64,000 nucleotides of DNA, from contig CANMWA010000012.1 in NCBI GenBank assembly GCA_947501475.1, positions 113,755-177,754 of the forward strand, in the 5' to 3' direction. Source of the DNA: an uncultured Aquimarina sp. (GTDB lineage Bacteria; Bacteroidota; Bacteroidia; Flavobacteriales; Flavobacteriaceae). The position numbers were made by a program, and so were the translations under genes. Shown here in pieces: positions 35,983 to 44,845 of this stretch; position 1 is the first letter of the stretch; each line of letters begins with the position of its first letter. The notes under the pieces are model-generated. The model was not told the origin of the DNA, made no database searches, and saw only the letters and a list, made by a program, of their open reading frames with translations.

Positions 35983-38724
35983 TTATTTTTTCTTTCTTTT
36001 ATTGTAGAGAAATAGGATTGTTATTAAAATAACGAGTAGTGCAAACCAGCTCCAAATAGGAAAGATGGATGGTAATTGTATGATTTCATTATCACCTATT
36101 AAGACTAATGAACCCCAATAAAAGGGTGATTGCTCACTACCTGTATGTGTGTTGATATAGTTGAGTTTTGTTTTTCGCAATGCAGCAGATTTGGTTAATC
36201 CTTGACCTAAATTTTTATAAAAATCTATCATTAATTCTTGGTTAGATTTATCATTAACAGACCATAGTGATGAGACGACACTCTTAGTTCCCGAATGAAA
36301 GAAACCTCTGGCTAAACTCATTACACCTTCTCCTTTTTTAAGCTCCCCCAAAGATGTTTTACAAGCACTAAGCACGACCATGTCTGATTGGTTTTTGGTG
36401 GCATAGATTTCATTTAAAGATATGGTTGAGTTGGCAAATGCGATCCATGGATTAGCTGCATTTCCAACATCGGCATGTGTAGAAAGGTGGATGATTCGAT
36501 ACTCATTAATAAGGTCATAAAAATGCTCTTTGGTAGCATTATCATCTAATAGTACTTCACCTTGATATATTTTTTCAATTGATGTTACCTCTTCTTTACT
36601 CATTGTGAGTTTACTTAATCCCGTTTTATCAAAATTAACAGGTGCTATACCAAGAAAACCATGTTCTGGAGCTCTTATGACTTGCTCATTTCGGTCTAGA
36701 TAAGACATTGAATATCCATATCTAATTTCGGTATCTTCTATTAGGTTTGTTAGTGTTTTATTTGTAGGAACTAAAGTTTCAAAAGACAATTGCTGTAATG
36801 TATAATCAGGAACAATTGTTAGTTTTTTTCCTTTAATTAATTCATACACTTCATCTGGAATTAACTTTTGAAAAACCAGATACGATACTTTTTGGTATTG
36901 TGTTAATTGCTCTTGATTAGAAAATGAATGAGATAACTGTTTGTATAATGTGAAAATATCTGTATTTAGTTGAGTAACTTCATGAATAGGAAACAATATA
37001 GATTTGGTGGCAGAACTGAATAATCCAAACCCTTGATCCTTGTTAAGAATATATTGTAGAATGACTTCTTGATCTGTAGTGTATTTTTTTTTAAGATGAT
37101 GATATGGGAGTATTGTTATTTTTTTTTTGGTAGCTGCATAATCCGGAAAAGCAATGGTAAGAGAGTCTACAAATTGCTCATAGATTCTTTTGTGCTCATA
37201 AATTGCTTCTTTTAGTAGAGTTTTGGTGGTGTTTGATCCATTAGCCTTATTTTGCAATGTGTTTTCTGAAAGATAGATATTGCGTTTTAAAGCAAACTCT
37301 CGTTTAGCGATATGATCAGGCAGATTGGTGTTTTTTTTGGCTTGTTCATTGGTAATGTCTTCTAATAATAATAAAGCCTTATTTTTTTCCATAAAATAAT
37401 AGGCTTCTTTTGGTTTGCGAAGTAAATAACAAACTTCTACTGCTTTCATATACAGCTCAGCTCCTTGTTCTCGCCAAAATAGCTTGGACTTGTATTCTGT
37501 ACTTTCAAAACGAATTATATCTACCAATTGATCTGCTAGTTTATAGGTTTGAAGTGCATGTACAAGATGATTCTTATTTTGATCATGTTTATAATAGCTA
37601 ACCCAACCATTAGCTTTGCTGATTAGGTGTCCTAATAGGCGATATTTATTAGCAGCTAATGTTAAAGCCTCAGATGAAATCATATCATTATATGCAATGA
37701 TTTTAGTTTTATCAATAGCAATAGCTTTTTGATAGTGTAACAAACCTTCTTCAAATTCATCATTCTCAATATAGTAATCACCCAGATTTTCATAAGGAGA
37801 ACTATAATTAGGATTATAAAGAACTGCTTTTTTTGAATTCAAATATGCCTCCTCATAATTTAAAAGCCTAGATTGAGAAAGTCCAAGACTATTATATACT
37901 ATTGCTAAGGAGATTGAATCATTTTTATTAAGGTTTTCTAATACTTCTTTGAAAGCAGCAATTGCATTTAGGTAATCATCGATTCTTAAAAGTCTATTGC
38001 CTTCGATTTGCCGGATTCGACTATTATTGAATTTACTTTGTAAGCTGTTATTTATCATAACAGAATCAGCTTTAAATAAATCGATTTGAATTTCTTTAGA
38101 AAATTCTTTATATCCCATAGCCGAATAAGTGCTTGCTCGATCTATAAGTGCACGAACTAATAGTTTCGGATATTTTTTATTTTTTTTACAAAACAAAATT
38201 ACTTTTTCAAATCTATCTAATGCTTTATAAAAATCTCCTATTGCAGTATAAGAATTAGCCACTAGTCTGTGAGTGTCTATTGTTTTTTTATCAATATGAC
38301 CAATAGCAATCAATTCATTATAAGCATCAATTGCTTCAAAGTGATGTTTTCTTCTATGATTAAAATAACCAATATTAAATAAAGAGTTTTTTAAGTCTTT
38401 ATAATTTATGCTATCTAGTTTTTTTCTGATTTCTGCAGCTTTTTTTGCATATTCAATTCCTTGCTCTAAAAAAGCATCACTTCTTTCTTGTCTCCATCTT
38501 ACTCCATAATACCATCTTGCGCTATAATCATGATAGCAATCTGCCAAAACTTTAGGTGCCATATTCTTGGTATTTTTTAGAAAAAAAGAATCTAATTGTT
38601 GTTGGCGTACCTTGATAGAGTATTCTGAAGCAATAATTTCTCTTAGGTGTTCTCTTTGTTGTGAAAAGCAAAAGAAAGGTAAGAGTAATAGCAGTAAAGA
38701 TTTAAAAGATGGTCTATAGGTCAT
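35983..38724 (-). CDS. Exported TPR-CHAT protease homologue with C-terminal TM anchor
   Basis: This 913-residue protein has a signal peptide (about 1-21, LLLLLLPFFCFSQ). TPR helices span about 50-440 (clearest at NYSSPYENLGDYYIENDEFE), then comes a linker, and the caspase-like CHAT domain covers about 560-875. The catalytic dyad is visible as His750 in HLSTHADVG and Cys788 in VVLSACKTSLGE, followed by GEGVMSLARGFFHSG. A C-terminal TM helix (about 888-906) and basic tail RKKK anchor it with CHAT facing the periplasm. CHAT proteins cleave partner proteins, often after TPR-mediated recognition. Neighbours are a subtilase lipoprotein upstream and a divergent ECF sigma/TM-TPR pair, so a proteolytic signalling role is plausible. 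Confidence 0.88.
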   Translation of the reverse strand: MTYRPSFKSLLLLLLPFFCFSQQREHLREIIASEYSIKVRQQQLDSFFLKNTKNMAPKVLADCYHDYSARWYYGVRWRQERSDAFLEQGIEYAKKAAEIRKKLDSINYKDLKNSLFNIGYFNHRRKHHFEAIDAYNELIAIGHIDKKTIDTHRLVANSYTAIGDFYKALDRFEKVILFCKKNKKYPKLLVRALIDRASTYSAMGYKEFSKEIQIDLFKADSVMINNSLQSKFNNSRIRQIEGNRLLRIDDYLNAIAAFKEVLENLNKNDSISLAIVYNSLGLSQSRLLNYEEAYLNSKKAVLYNPNYSSPYENLGDYYIENDEFEEGLLHYQKAIAIDKTKIIAYNDMISSEALTLAANKYRLLGHLISKANGWVSYYKHDQNKNHLVHALQTYKLADQLVDIIRFESTEYKSKLFWREQGAELYMKAVEVCYLLRKPKEAYYFMEKNKALLLLEDITNEQAKKNTNLPDHIAKREFALKRNIYLSENTLQNKANGSNTTKTLLKEAIYEHKRIYEQFVDSLTIAFPDYAATKKKITILPYHHLKKKYTTDQEVILQYILNKDQGFGLFSSATKSILFPIHEVTQLNTDIFTLYKQLSHSFSNQEQLTQYQKVSYLVFQKLIPDEVYELIKGKKLTIVPDYTLQQLSFETLVPTNKTLTNLIEDTEIRYGYSMSYLDRNEQVIRAPEHGFLGIAPVNFDKTGLSKLTMSKEEVTSIEKIYQGEVLLDDNATKEHFYDLINEYRIIHLSTHADVGNAANPWIAFANSTISLNEIYATKNQSDMVVLSACKTSLGELKKGEGVMSLARGFFHSGTKSVVSSLWSVNDKSNQELMIDFYKNLGQGLTKSAALRKTKLNYINTHTGSEQSPFYWGSLVLIGDNEIIQLPSIFPIWSWFALLVILITILFLYNKRKKK

Positions 38725-38751
38725 TATATAAAAATAGGAATTTTATATAAG

Positions 38752-38789
38752 TTAAAGCGTAGGTTTTTACAGGAAAACCTACGCTTTAA
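38752..38789. terminator. Strong 16-bp hairpin between subtilase and CHAT genes
   Basis: TTAAAGCGTAGGTTTT (38752-38767) pairs perfectly with 38774-38789 around a 6-nt loop. The U-tract is weak on the minus strand, so it may attenuate rather than stop transcription into the CHAT gene. Confidence 0.6.
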
Positions 38790-38820
38790 AAACCTTTATT
38801 TTTTTAGGTTATTTTTATAC

Positions 38821-40149
38821 TTAATTATCTTTATCAGTAACGATAACTTTACCTTCTTTAGTTACTTCTTGCATGTGGGGAGAAGTATATGCAGCATTAA
38901 ATAACTCATTTTTAATTCCCGGTGGGAAAGTGCTACCTTTACTATAGAAATCTGCCACTCTAGAAGAGGTAAAGGCACAAGAAAAAGAAGTGCCTTGCGG
39001 TTGTTTTTCAAGCCCTCCCATAGCCGGAAAATACCCACTAAACGGAGCCACCATATCTATGCTGATATTTCCATAGTTTGATCTTGTTGCTAATCTAGCA
39101 TTTTGTATAACATTTGTTACAGGATTTATATCTGGTAAACCACCTTTAATATCACACCCTCCAACGGTTAATAAATTTATTGAATTATATCCAGAAGGAA
39201 AATGTAAATATTGACCTCCATCGACATCATAAGGTCCATTTTGTGAATCTGGGGTAACATTGCCAGCAGATGCAACAAATAATGTTCTTCTTAGTCGACT
39301 ATTAATCATAGTTTTTAGGATGTCTTGCTTTGATGGTAATATTTCTTCAGCTTCTATATACCAGCCAAAACTCATATTTACAATATCTATTCTTGGTCGT
39401 TTGTGTATTACATAATTCATTGCGCAAATGATATTCCAATACGAGCCTCTACCATTTTCATTAAATGCTTTGACGGCTAGAATTCTATGATCAATATTCT
39501 TTTTGTCTAGTTCTTTCGTAATAAGTTTTGTGACCAAAGTACCATGACCGGCATCATCCTGTGGATTTGGATCCCCATTAACAAAATCCCAACCCGAAAC
39601 CTCACTAGGACAACTTTGATTTCTTGAGTATCCATATAAAAACGGTTTAGAAAATGAAGCATAGTCTACTCCAGTATCTATGATGGCGATATTAACGGTA
39701 TTTCTACTTCCGGGAGGTGCTATGAGATCATTTTGAGTAGGAACCCCAAAGGCAACTTGTTGATCATCGATAGAAAAGTATAACTGGTAATCTCCTTCTA
39801 CATCTGCATCAGTTTCTAAATTATCAACCACATCTTCTACACTAATCTGGGTATTGTCTATGATCCATAACTCTAGATCACTATCTCCACAGGAGCAGGG
39901 TTCATAATTAGTAACATGATTTTGATACCTTTTAAGGTATCTTTGCGAAGCTGTTAAGTGTGGTTTATATCGAACGACTACTTGATTTCTTGATTTTATA
40001 GCGGGTCGATCTACAGTTTTGGCATTGCTACTTACAAAATCTGTTATTTCTGATTGATTATCTGATCTAACCGGTATTTCTTCATCGCTAGAACATCCTT
40101 GCAGTATTAAAAATAGTATTCCGATTAATAAAAACATTTTTTTTTCCAT
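38821..40149 (-). CDS. Subtilisin-like (S8) serine protease lipoprotein
   Basis: This 442-residue protein has a lipobox QGC (Cys19) and an S8 catalytic domain with Asp158 (NIAIIDTGVD), His202 (DDAGHGTLVTKLI) and Ser388 (GTSFSCAF). The oxyanion region is near VASAGN. An N-terminal region (about 50-135) resembles an inhibitor-like propeptide. It should act at the cell envelope on protein substrates. It diverges from the ECF sigma gene and carries an ECF-type promoter at 40235-40275 matching the one before the 34.9-kb lipoprotein gene. Downstream is the CHAT gene, so two different proteases are encoded side by side. Confidence 0.93.
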   Translation of the reverse strand: MEKKMFLLIGILFLILQGCSSDEEIPVRSDNQSEITDFVSSNAKTVDRPAIKSRNQVVVRYKPHLTASQRYLKRYQNHVTNYEPCSCGDSDLELWIIDNTQISVEDVVDNLETDADVEGDYQLYFSIDDQQVAFGVPTQNDLIAPPGSRNTVNIAIIDTGVDYASFSKPFLYGYSRNQSCPSEVSGWDFVNGDPNPQDDAGHGTLVTKLITKELDKKNIDHRILAVKAFNENGRGSYWNIICAMNYVIHKRPRIDIVNMSFGWYIEAEEILPSKQDILKTMINSRLRRTLFVASAGNVTPDSQNGPYDVDGGQYLHFPSGYNSINLLTVGGCDIKGGLPDINPVTNVIQNARLATRSNYGNISIDMVAPFSGYFPAMGGLEKQPQGTSFSCAFTSSRVADFYSKGSTFPPGIKNELFNAAYTSPHMQEVTKEGKVIVTDKDN

Positions 40150-40232
40150 GATTTGCTTGTTTTGTGTATTAATTTGTTGGTTTTAATGTTTTGAGTTCTT
40201 TTTTTGAGATACTCTAATATTGTCTGTATTTG

Positions 40233-40240
40233 TATATTTG
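40233..40240 (+). promoter_or_regulatory. Candidate -7 box of the ECF sigma gene
   Basis: TATATTTG matches TAnnTTTG about 77 nt before the sigma gene start. No TTG lies at the usual -33 spacing. It overlaps the ACAAATA block of the divergent ECF-type promoter. Confidence 0.4.
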
Positions 40241-40275
40241 TTCTTAGGATTACAAAAAAGTAAGAATGTTACCCT
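40235..40275 (-). promoter_or_regulatory. ECF-type promoter copy 2 (subtilase gene)
   Basis: On the minus strand: AGGGTAACATT (40275-40265), 15 nt, TCCT (40249-40246), 4 nt, ACAAATA (40241-40235). Identical blocks and spacings to 35910-35870. It lies in the divergent region next to the sigma gene, as expected for its own target. Confidence 0.72.
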
Positions 40276-40316
40276 AATAATGCTAACTTTTTTAATCATT
40301 AGATCGTTTATAGTAC

Positions 40317-40889
40317 ATGACCAGCAAAAATTACGATGATTTCTTACTACAAAGTCTTGTCTCTGGTAATGAAACAGGGATTAAGGAAATCTACAAAAAA
40401 ATATACCCCAAAGTCTTCAATTATGTATTAAAACACGATGGATCAGAAGACGATGCTAAAGATGTTATGCAAAAGGCATTATTACAACTGGCTACAAGAG
40501 CACAGGCAAAAGAGTTCGAAATAACCTCTTCTTTTGAAGGATATTTGTTTACCACCTGTAAAAATGTATGGAGAAGAGAAGCAAAATTATCAAAAAACAG
40601 GGTAACAAATGATCATGTTATTGATCTTGTACATGAAGAACGGGATATTGCATTGGCTGCTTTTGAGCAAGATAAATGGGAATTGTTTCAGGAGAAGCTA
40701 TTAGAAATCTCAGAAAACTGTAGAAAAATTCTAGAGTATTTCTTTAACAAAACACCCTATGTCAAAATTGCTGAAGCACTTGGATATGCTACAGAAAATA
40801 CGGTACGACAACGTATTTTTAAATGCAAAACAAAGCTTAAAGACGCTATACAATCTGATGCTCGCTATAAAGAATTGAAAGCCCTATGA
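40317..40889 (+). CDS. ECF-like sigma-70 family RNA polymerase sigma factor
   Basis: This 190-residue sigma factor shows region 2 at about 20-95 (KIYPKVFNYVLKHDGSEDDAKDVMQKALLQL) and region 4 at about 125-185 with a helix-turn-helix (YVKIAEALGYATENTVRQRIFKCKTKLKDAI). It lacks regions 1 and 3, as ECF factors do. It overlaps the next gene by 4 nt (ATGA), so the two are translationally coupled, the usual layout for a sigma factor and its membrane regulator. The two AGGGTAACATT-type promoters in front of the subtilase and lipoprotein genes are its most likely targets. Confidence 0.93.
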   Translation: MTSKNYDDFLLQSLVSGNETGIKEIYKKIYPKVFNYVLKHDGSEDDAKDVMQKALLQLATRAQAKEFEITSSFEGYLFTTCKNVWRREAKLSKNRVTNDHVIDLVHEERDIALAAFEQDKWELFQEKLLEISENCRKILEYFFNKTPYVKIAEALGYATENTVRQRIFKCKTKLKDAIQSDARYKELKAL

Positions 40890-41689
40890 ATGCTCTAGAA
40901 AAAGAAATAGAATTATACCTTGATGGAGAAATGACTCCTGAACAAAAGATAGCTTTTGAGGAAAAAATTAATACAGATCCTCAACTACAAAAAGATGTTA
41001 TAACCTACCAGGAAATGTATGCAATGTATAATGATACTGATTGGAATACTACAGATATTGCTACCAAAAATGAAAAAGTCATTACATATCAGGATTTTTT
41101 GAAGAGTGAAAAAGGAAAAGCACTTGCAAATAGTATAAAGAATGTCGGAAACACATATTTTCAGGAAGAATCAACATCTGGTATAAAAAAATGGATACTA
41201 TATGGAATGTCTATTGCTGCAATTTTTGTTATTGGTTTTTTTGTGATATATCAATCCAGTACTGCTGCAAGTACAGAAAACCTATATGCAGAATACAAGA
41301 ACTGGGATGACCTTCCTTCTTTAACCCTAAGAAATAATAATACAGCCCTTGCTAGAGCTGAAAAACTTTTCAAACAACAAAACTACCAAGAGGCATTAGC
41401 TATTTTTTTAGAACATCAACCAGTTGGAACTAAAAACCTGAACCCTCAAATAACTTTGTATACTGGTATTACACAATTAGAATTGGATCAAAACGAAACT
41501 GCTATTAAAACCTTTAAACAATTACTAAACAGTAATACACTTGATGCTCAAAAAGCAAATTGGTACCTAGCATTAACATATCTAAAAATGGGCAATATAG
41601 AGAAGACCAAAGAGATGTTGCAAATTATTATTGAGGATCCTAAAAACGATCAATATCAAGAAGCTAAGGATCTTATAAATGAGCTATAA
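40886..41689 (+). CDS. Membrane-anchored anti-sigma-like protein with TPR domain
   Basis: This 267-residue protein has an N-terminal cytoplasmic region (about 1-105) that begins EKEIELYLDGEMTPEQKIAF, the zinc-finger-free anti-sigma pattern of Bacteroidota. One TM helix (about 107-128) and an extracytoplasmic TPR region (about 150-267, KLFKQQNYQEALAIF and NWYLALTYLKMGNIEKTKEM) follow. By position and topology it should hold the sigma factor and release it on an envelope signal. Its TPR part faces the same compartment as the CHAT and subtilase domains, so it is a candidate substrate; this is inferred, not shown. Confidence 0.85.
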   Translation: MNALEKEIELYLDGEMTPEQKIAFEEKINTDPQLQKDVITYQEMYAMYNDTDWNTTDIATKNEKVITYQDFLKSEKGKALANSIKNVGNTYFQEESTSGIKKWILYGMSIAAIFVIGFFVIYQSSTAASTENLYAEYKNWDDLPSLTLRNNNTALARAEKLFKQQNYQEALAIFLEHQPVGTKNLNPQITLYTGITQLELDQNETAIKTFKQLLNSNTLDAQKANWYLALTYLKMGNIEKTKEMLQIIIEDPKNDQYQEAKDLINEL

Positions 41690-41731
41690 TCATCTCTACT
41701 AGTTGTTATTTTTAGTGCAATATTTTTTTGA

Positions 41732-42403
41732 TTACTTAATTCGTTTTAAAGCCTCTTTTTCTGATAATGGTTTAAGTTTTGTTGTAGCAACAAACTCCAC
41801 AACTGCTTCTGGGTTTACTTTTGAGTACTCTCGTAATGCCCATCCAATTGCTTTTCTGATAAAAAACTCATTAGACGATTTATGATCATCGCAAAGGTTG
41901 AATAGTAGTTGATGATCAGTTTTGTTTTTATAGCCTAATTGAAATAAAATAGCACTTCGGTTCAGCCACATATTTTTTGAAGAAGAAAACCTATTGATCA
42001 CAACAGGGATTTGATCAGAGAACTGAAGTAAATAGTTGCCTAAAATATGTTTTGCTATAAAATCAACAGAATCCCACCATGAGTTGGTAACGATTAGTTT
42101 TTCGATAAAATTAATATCAGAGATTTCATATTTCTTCTTCAGAAAACAATCTGTAATTTCTATAGCGCAATAATGTAATTCACGCTGCGGCTTTTTATAT
42201 AATGTACTGGTGATTTCAATTACATTGTCTCTTGTCAATTCAGGCTTAGATTTATTGACAATTTCTTTTAATATTGTTTTTCTAATTGGCGCTTTAATTC
42301 CGTAATAAGTAAAAAGGTTTTTCATGTATTTCTCCATGGCAACAGCTTCAGTTGGATTAGCGTTGTCTTTCAATTTTGAAATTAATGCATCAATAAAATT
42401 CAT
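41732..42403 (-). CDS. AlkD-like DNA alkylation repair protein
   Basis: This 223-residue HEAT-like protein carries AlkD-family motifs: YYGIKAPIRKTILKEI near residue 34, ELHYCAIEI, NSWWDSVDFIAKHILG (about 127-142) with the Trp and Asp residues used in DNA binding, NMWLNRSAI and FFIRKAIGWALREYSK. AlkD-type glycosylases remove alkylated purines. It starts 9 nt after the stop of the gamma-glutamyltransferase gene on the same strand, so they may form one operon. Confidence 0.9.
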   Translation of the reverse strand: MNFIDALISKLKDNANPTEAVAMEKYMKNLFTYYGIKAPIRKTILKEIVNKSKPELTRDNVIEITSTLYKKPQRELHYCAIEITDCFLKKKYEISDINFIEKLIVTNSWWDSVDFIAKHILGNYLLQFSDQIPVVINRFSSSKNMWLNRSAILFQLGYKNKTDHQLLFNLCDDHKSSNEFFIRKAIGWALREYSKVNPEAVVEFVATTKLKPLSEKEALKRIK

Positions 42404-42412
42404 GTTTTTTAT

Positions 42413-44119
42413 TTAAAAACCGATGGCCGTATCATCACCACGCTTATCGGCACCACCTTCTAGAGTTCCATCTGGTAAAACAAGGATACCGTCTACTTTA
42501 CCAATAATTTTTGAAGTCTCTTCATCGGTCGTATAGCCTTTTTGTCTTAAGTTCTCTAATAAGTCGGGATCAAATGAGTGAGGTTCAAAAACGACTACAT
42601 CTGGTAACCATTGGTGATGAAAACGCGGGGCATTTACGGCATCTTGCATCGTCATACCAAACTCTTTTACGTTTAATATGGTTTGCAATACAGAAGTAAT
42701 AATGGTTGCACCCCCAGGGGTACCTACAGACATCCAAAGTTGATCATCTTTTTCTACCAGCGTTGGAGTCATTGAGCTAAGCATTCTTTTTTCGGGAGCT
42801 ATGGCATTGGCTTCTGCACCAATTAACCCAAACATATTTGGCACCCCTGGTTTAGCACTAAAATCGTCCATTTCATTGTTTAGAAAAGTACCCACTTCTG
42901 GAACATATAATTTTGAACCATAGGCTCCGTTAAGCGTTATCGTTACCGAAATTGCATTTCCAAATTGGTCAACAATAGAGTAGTGGGTCGTTTCATCACT
43001 TTCATACCCAGGTATTACTCCGCAGTTAATATCTGAAGATTTGGTTGCTTTGTCAAAACTAAAATCTGACATTCGATCGGTCAAGTAGGGCTCGCCTATC
43101 AAAGTGTCAATAGGGATTTTAACAAAATCTGGATCACCGAGATAAAAACTACGATCTGCATAGGCTCTTCGTTCGGCTTCAGTTATTAGTTGAATTGTTT
43201 TAAGTTGGTTATGCCCATATTGGTTAACATCATAGGGTTCTATCATTTTCATGATCTGCCCAAGGCATACTCCGCCACTAGAGGGAGGAGACATAGAAAT
43301 GATTGAAAGATCTTTGTATTTAAAACGTACTGGATCGCGCCATTTTGCTTCATATTTAGACAAATCTTCTATTGTAATTATCCCACCATTAGATTGAATG
43401 CGCTCTACTAGTTTTTTTCCTGTTTCTCCTTCGTAAAATTCTGATTTTCCATTTTTAATAATACGTTTTAGAGTTTCGGCTAGTTTTATGTTTTTGATAG
43501 TATCTCCAGCTTTATAACCTTTAGCAAATAGAATAGTGTCTTTATTGACTTCAAAAAATAAGTCTTGATAGTAATCAAAGCGTTTTTTTTGATTCTCGGT
43601 AATAACAAAACCACGATTTGCTAATTTAACTACAGGGGTGAGTAGCTCTTCAATTGGTATGGTGCCAAATTTTTTATGAACAGCAAATACTCCAGCTACT
43701 GTTCCAGGGACTCCTATTGCAAGAGCACCTACCTGGCTTTTTTCTGGGATAGCGTCTCCGTTTTCATCGAGATACATATCTTTTGTTGCTGCCAACGGAG
43801 CTTTTTCTCTATAATCTAATGCTCCTGTTTCTCCATTAGCTTTGCGATAGACCATAAAACCACCACCGCCTAGACTCCCCGCAAAAGGATATGTTACTGC
43901 AAGTGCCATTTCTGTCGCGACCATGGCATCAAATGCATTGCCTCCTTTTTGCATAATGGCAGAACCAATTTTTGAAGCTTCTTCTCGAGCAGAAACTACC
44001 ATTGCTTTTTGAGTAATAAGGCCACGAACAGGCTTGTATGGTTTAGTAATTTTTTCTGAATCTGTTTTACAAGACAAGAAAAATAGTATAGCTATGAAAA
44101 AAAGTATAGATTGTTTCAT
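42413..44119 (-). CDS. ggt: Gamma-glutamyltransferase lipoprotein
   Basis: GGT cleaves gamma-glutamyl bonds, as in glutathione, outside the cytoplasm. The 568-residue protein has a lipoprotein signal (LSC, Cys17) and the family signatures GGNAFDAMVATEMALAVTYP, GGGGFMVYR, the glutamyl-binding REKAPLAA, and SMSPPSSGG. The autoprocessing site is in DETTHYSIVD, where the second Thr of TTHYS would become the small-subunit N-terminal nucleophile. GTPGGATI lies in the small subunit. It lies 3 nt from the ACP phosphodiesterase-family gene. Confidence 0.95.
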   Translation of the reverse strand: MKQSILFFIAILFFLSCKTDSEKITKPYKPVRGLITQKAMVVSAREEASKIGSAIMQKGGNAFDAMVATEMALAVTYPFAGSLGGGGFMVYRKANGETGALDYREKAPLAATKDMYLDENGDAIPEKSQVGALAIGVPGTVAGVFAVHKKFGTIPIEELLTPVVKLANRGFVITENQKKRFDYYQDLFFEVNKDTILFAKGYKAGDTIKNIKLAETLKRIIKNGKSEFYEGETGKKLVERIQSNGGIITIEDLSKYEAKWRDPVRFKYKDLSIISMSPPSSGGVCLGQIMKMIEPYDVNQYGHNQLKTIQLITEAERRAYADRSFYLGDPDFVKIPIDTLIGEPYLTDRMSDFSFDKATKSSDINCGVIPGYESDETTHYSIVDQFGNAISVTITLNGAYGSKLYVPEVGTFLNNEMDDFSAKPGVPNMFGLIGAEANAIAPEKRMLSSMTPTLVEKDDQLWMSVGTPGGATIITSVLQTILNVKEFGMTMQDAVNAPRFHHQWLPDVVVFEPHSFDPDLLENLRQKGYTTDEETSKIIGKVDGILVLPDGTLEGGADKRGDDTAIGF

Positions 44120-44122
44120 AAT

Positions 44123-44707
44123 TTAAAGTTTTTTCATTTCATTTTTAGTGTATATGATTAGTTCTTCAAAAAAAGAACGAAATTCTGTATCAAAATCAGT
44201 GTAATATTGTTCCAATTCAACGACAGCAAGATCCATTTTAGATTGGTTCTTTGTTCTTCTATTCATACCTGCTAATACATTACCAATTCCAGAAATAGAA
44301 GCATAGTTAAGCAACCAGTTATCTTTTTCCATATATGGTAATAAATGTTGAATACGTTTAGGTAATATTTCGTGGTTTTCATGAAGTAATTCATAAAAAT
44401 CTAAGGTGTATTTTTCTAAAGGAACATCAGAATATTTTGCCCAATTTGCTGCCAGAAAATGATCGTATAGAATATCTACAATTACGGTGCTATAATGCCT
44501 GTATTTTGGAAATAGCCTGGAAACACTTTTTTTTACAATATCATGCGAATCTGTATATGAATCAATTTTTCGATGTAATGTAATCCCTTTGCTAATGCGA
44601 TCTGGATAGTCTAGAAACTTTTTTCCTTTTACAGAATCAGCTATGAAATTACCAATTTTTAATTCGGGATCTTCTCCAGAGAGATAAATGTGAGCTAAGA
44701 AATTCAT
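44123..44707 (-). CDS. ACP phosphodiesterase (AcpH/DUF479) family protein
   Basis: This 194-residue helical protein has the family start MNFLAHIYLSGEDPELKIGN, the FIADSVKG motif, GITLHRKIDSYTDSH with the HD-like metal residues, and VDILYDHFLAANW. In E. coli AcpH removes the phosphopantetheine arm from acyl carrier protein; many Bacteroidota members are untested. It is the first gene of a minus-strand run with ggt and the AlkD-like gene. Confidence 0.85.
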   Translation of the reverse strand: MNFLAHIYLSGEDPELKIGNFIADSVKGKKFLDYPDRISKGITLHRKIDSYTDSHDIVKKSVSRLFPKYRHYSTVIVDILYDHFLAANWAKYSDVPLEKYTLDFYELLHENHEILPKRIQHLLPYMEKDNWLLNYASISGIGNVLAGMNRRTKNQSKMDLAVVELEQYYTDFDTEFRSFFEELIIYTKNEMKKL

Positions 44708-44814
44708 AGGGTTAAAATACGAGTTTTTTTAATGAAGTCTAATAATAAATGGTCGTTTATAATGTAATCCATGTTGTTGGTACAAAAAAAATGTGTTTTA
44801 GATCTCTTTTAAAT

Positions 44815-44822
44815 TACTTTTG
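44815..44822 (+). promoter_or_regulatory. -7 box of the SMP-30-like gene
   Basis: TACTTTTG matches TAnnTTTG and lies 24 nt before the ATG at 44846, which supports that start. No good -33 TTG. Confidence 0.45.
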
Positions 44823-44845
44823 AGTGGATCAATTATTTTATAACC

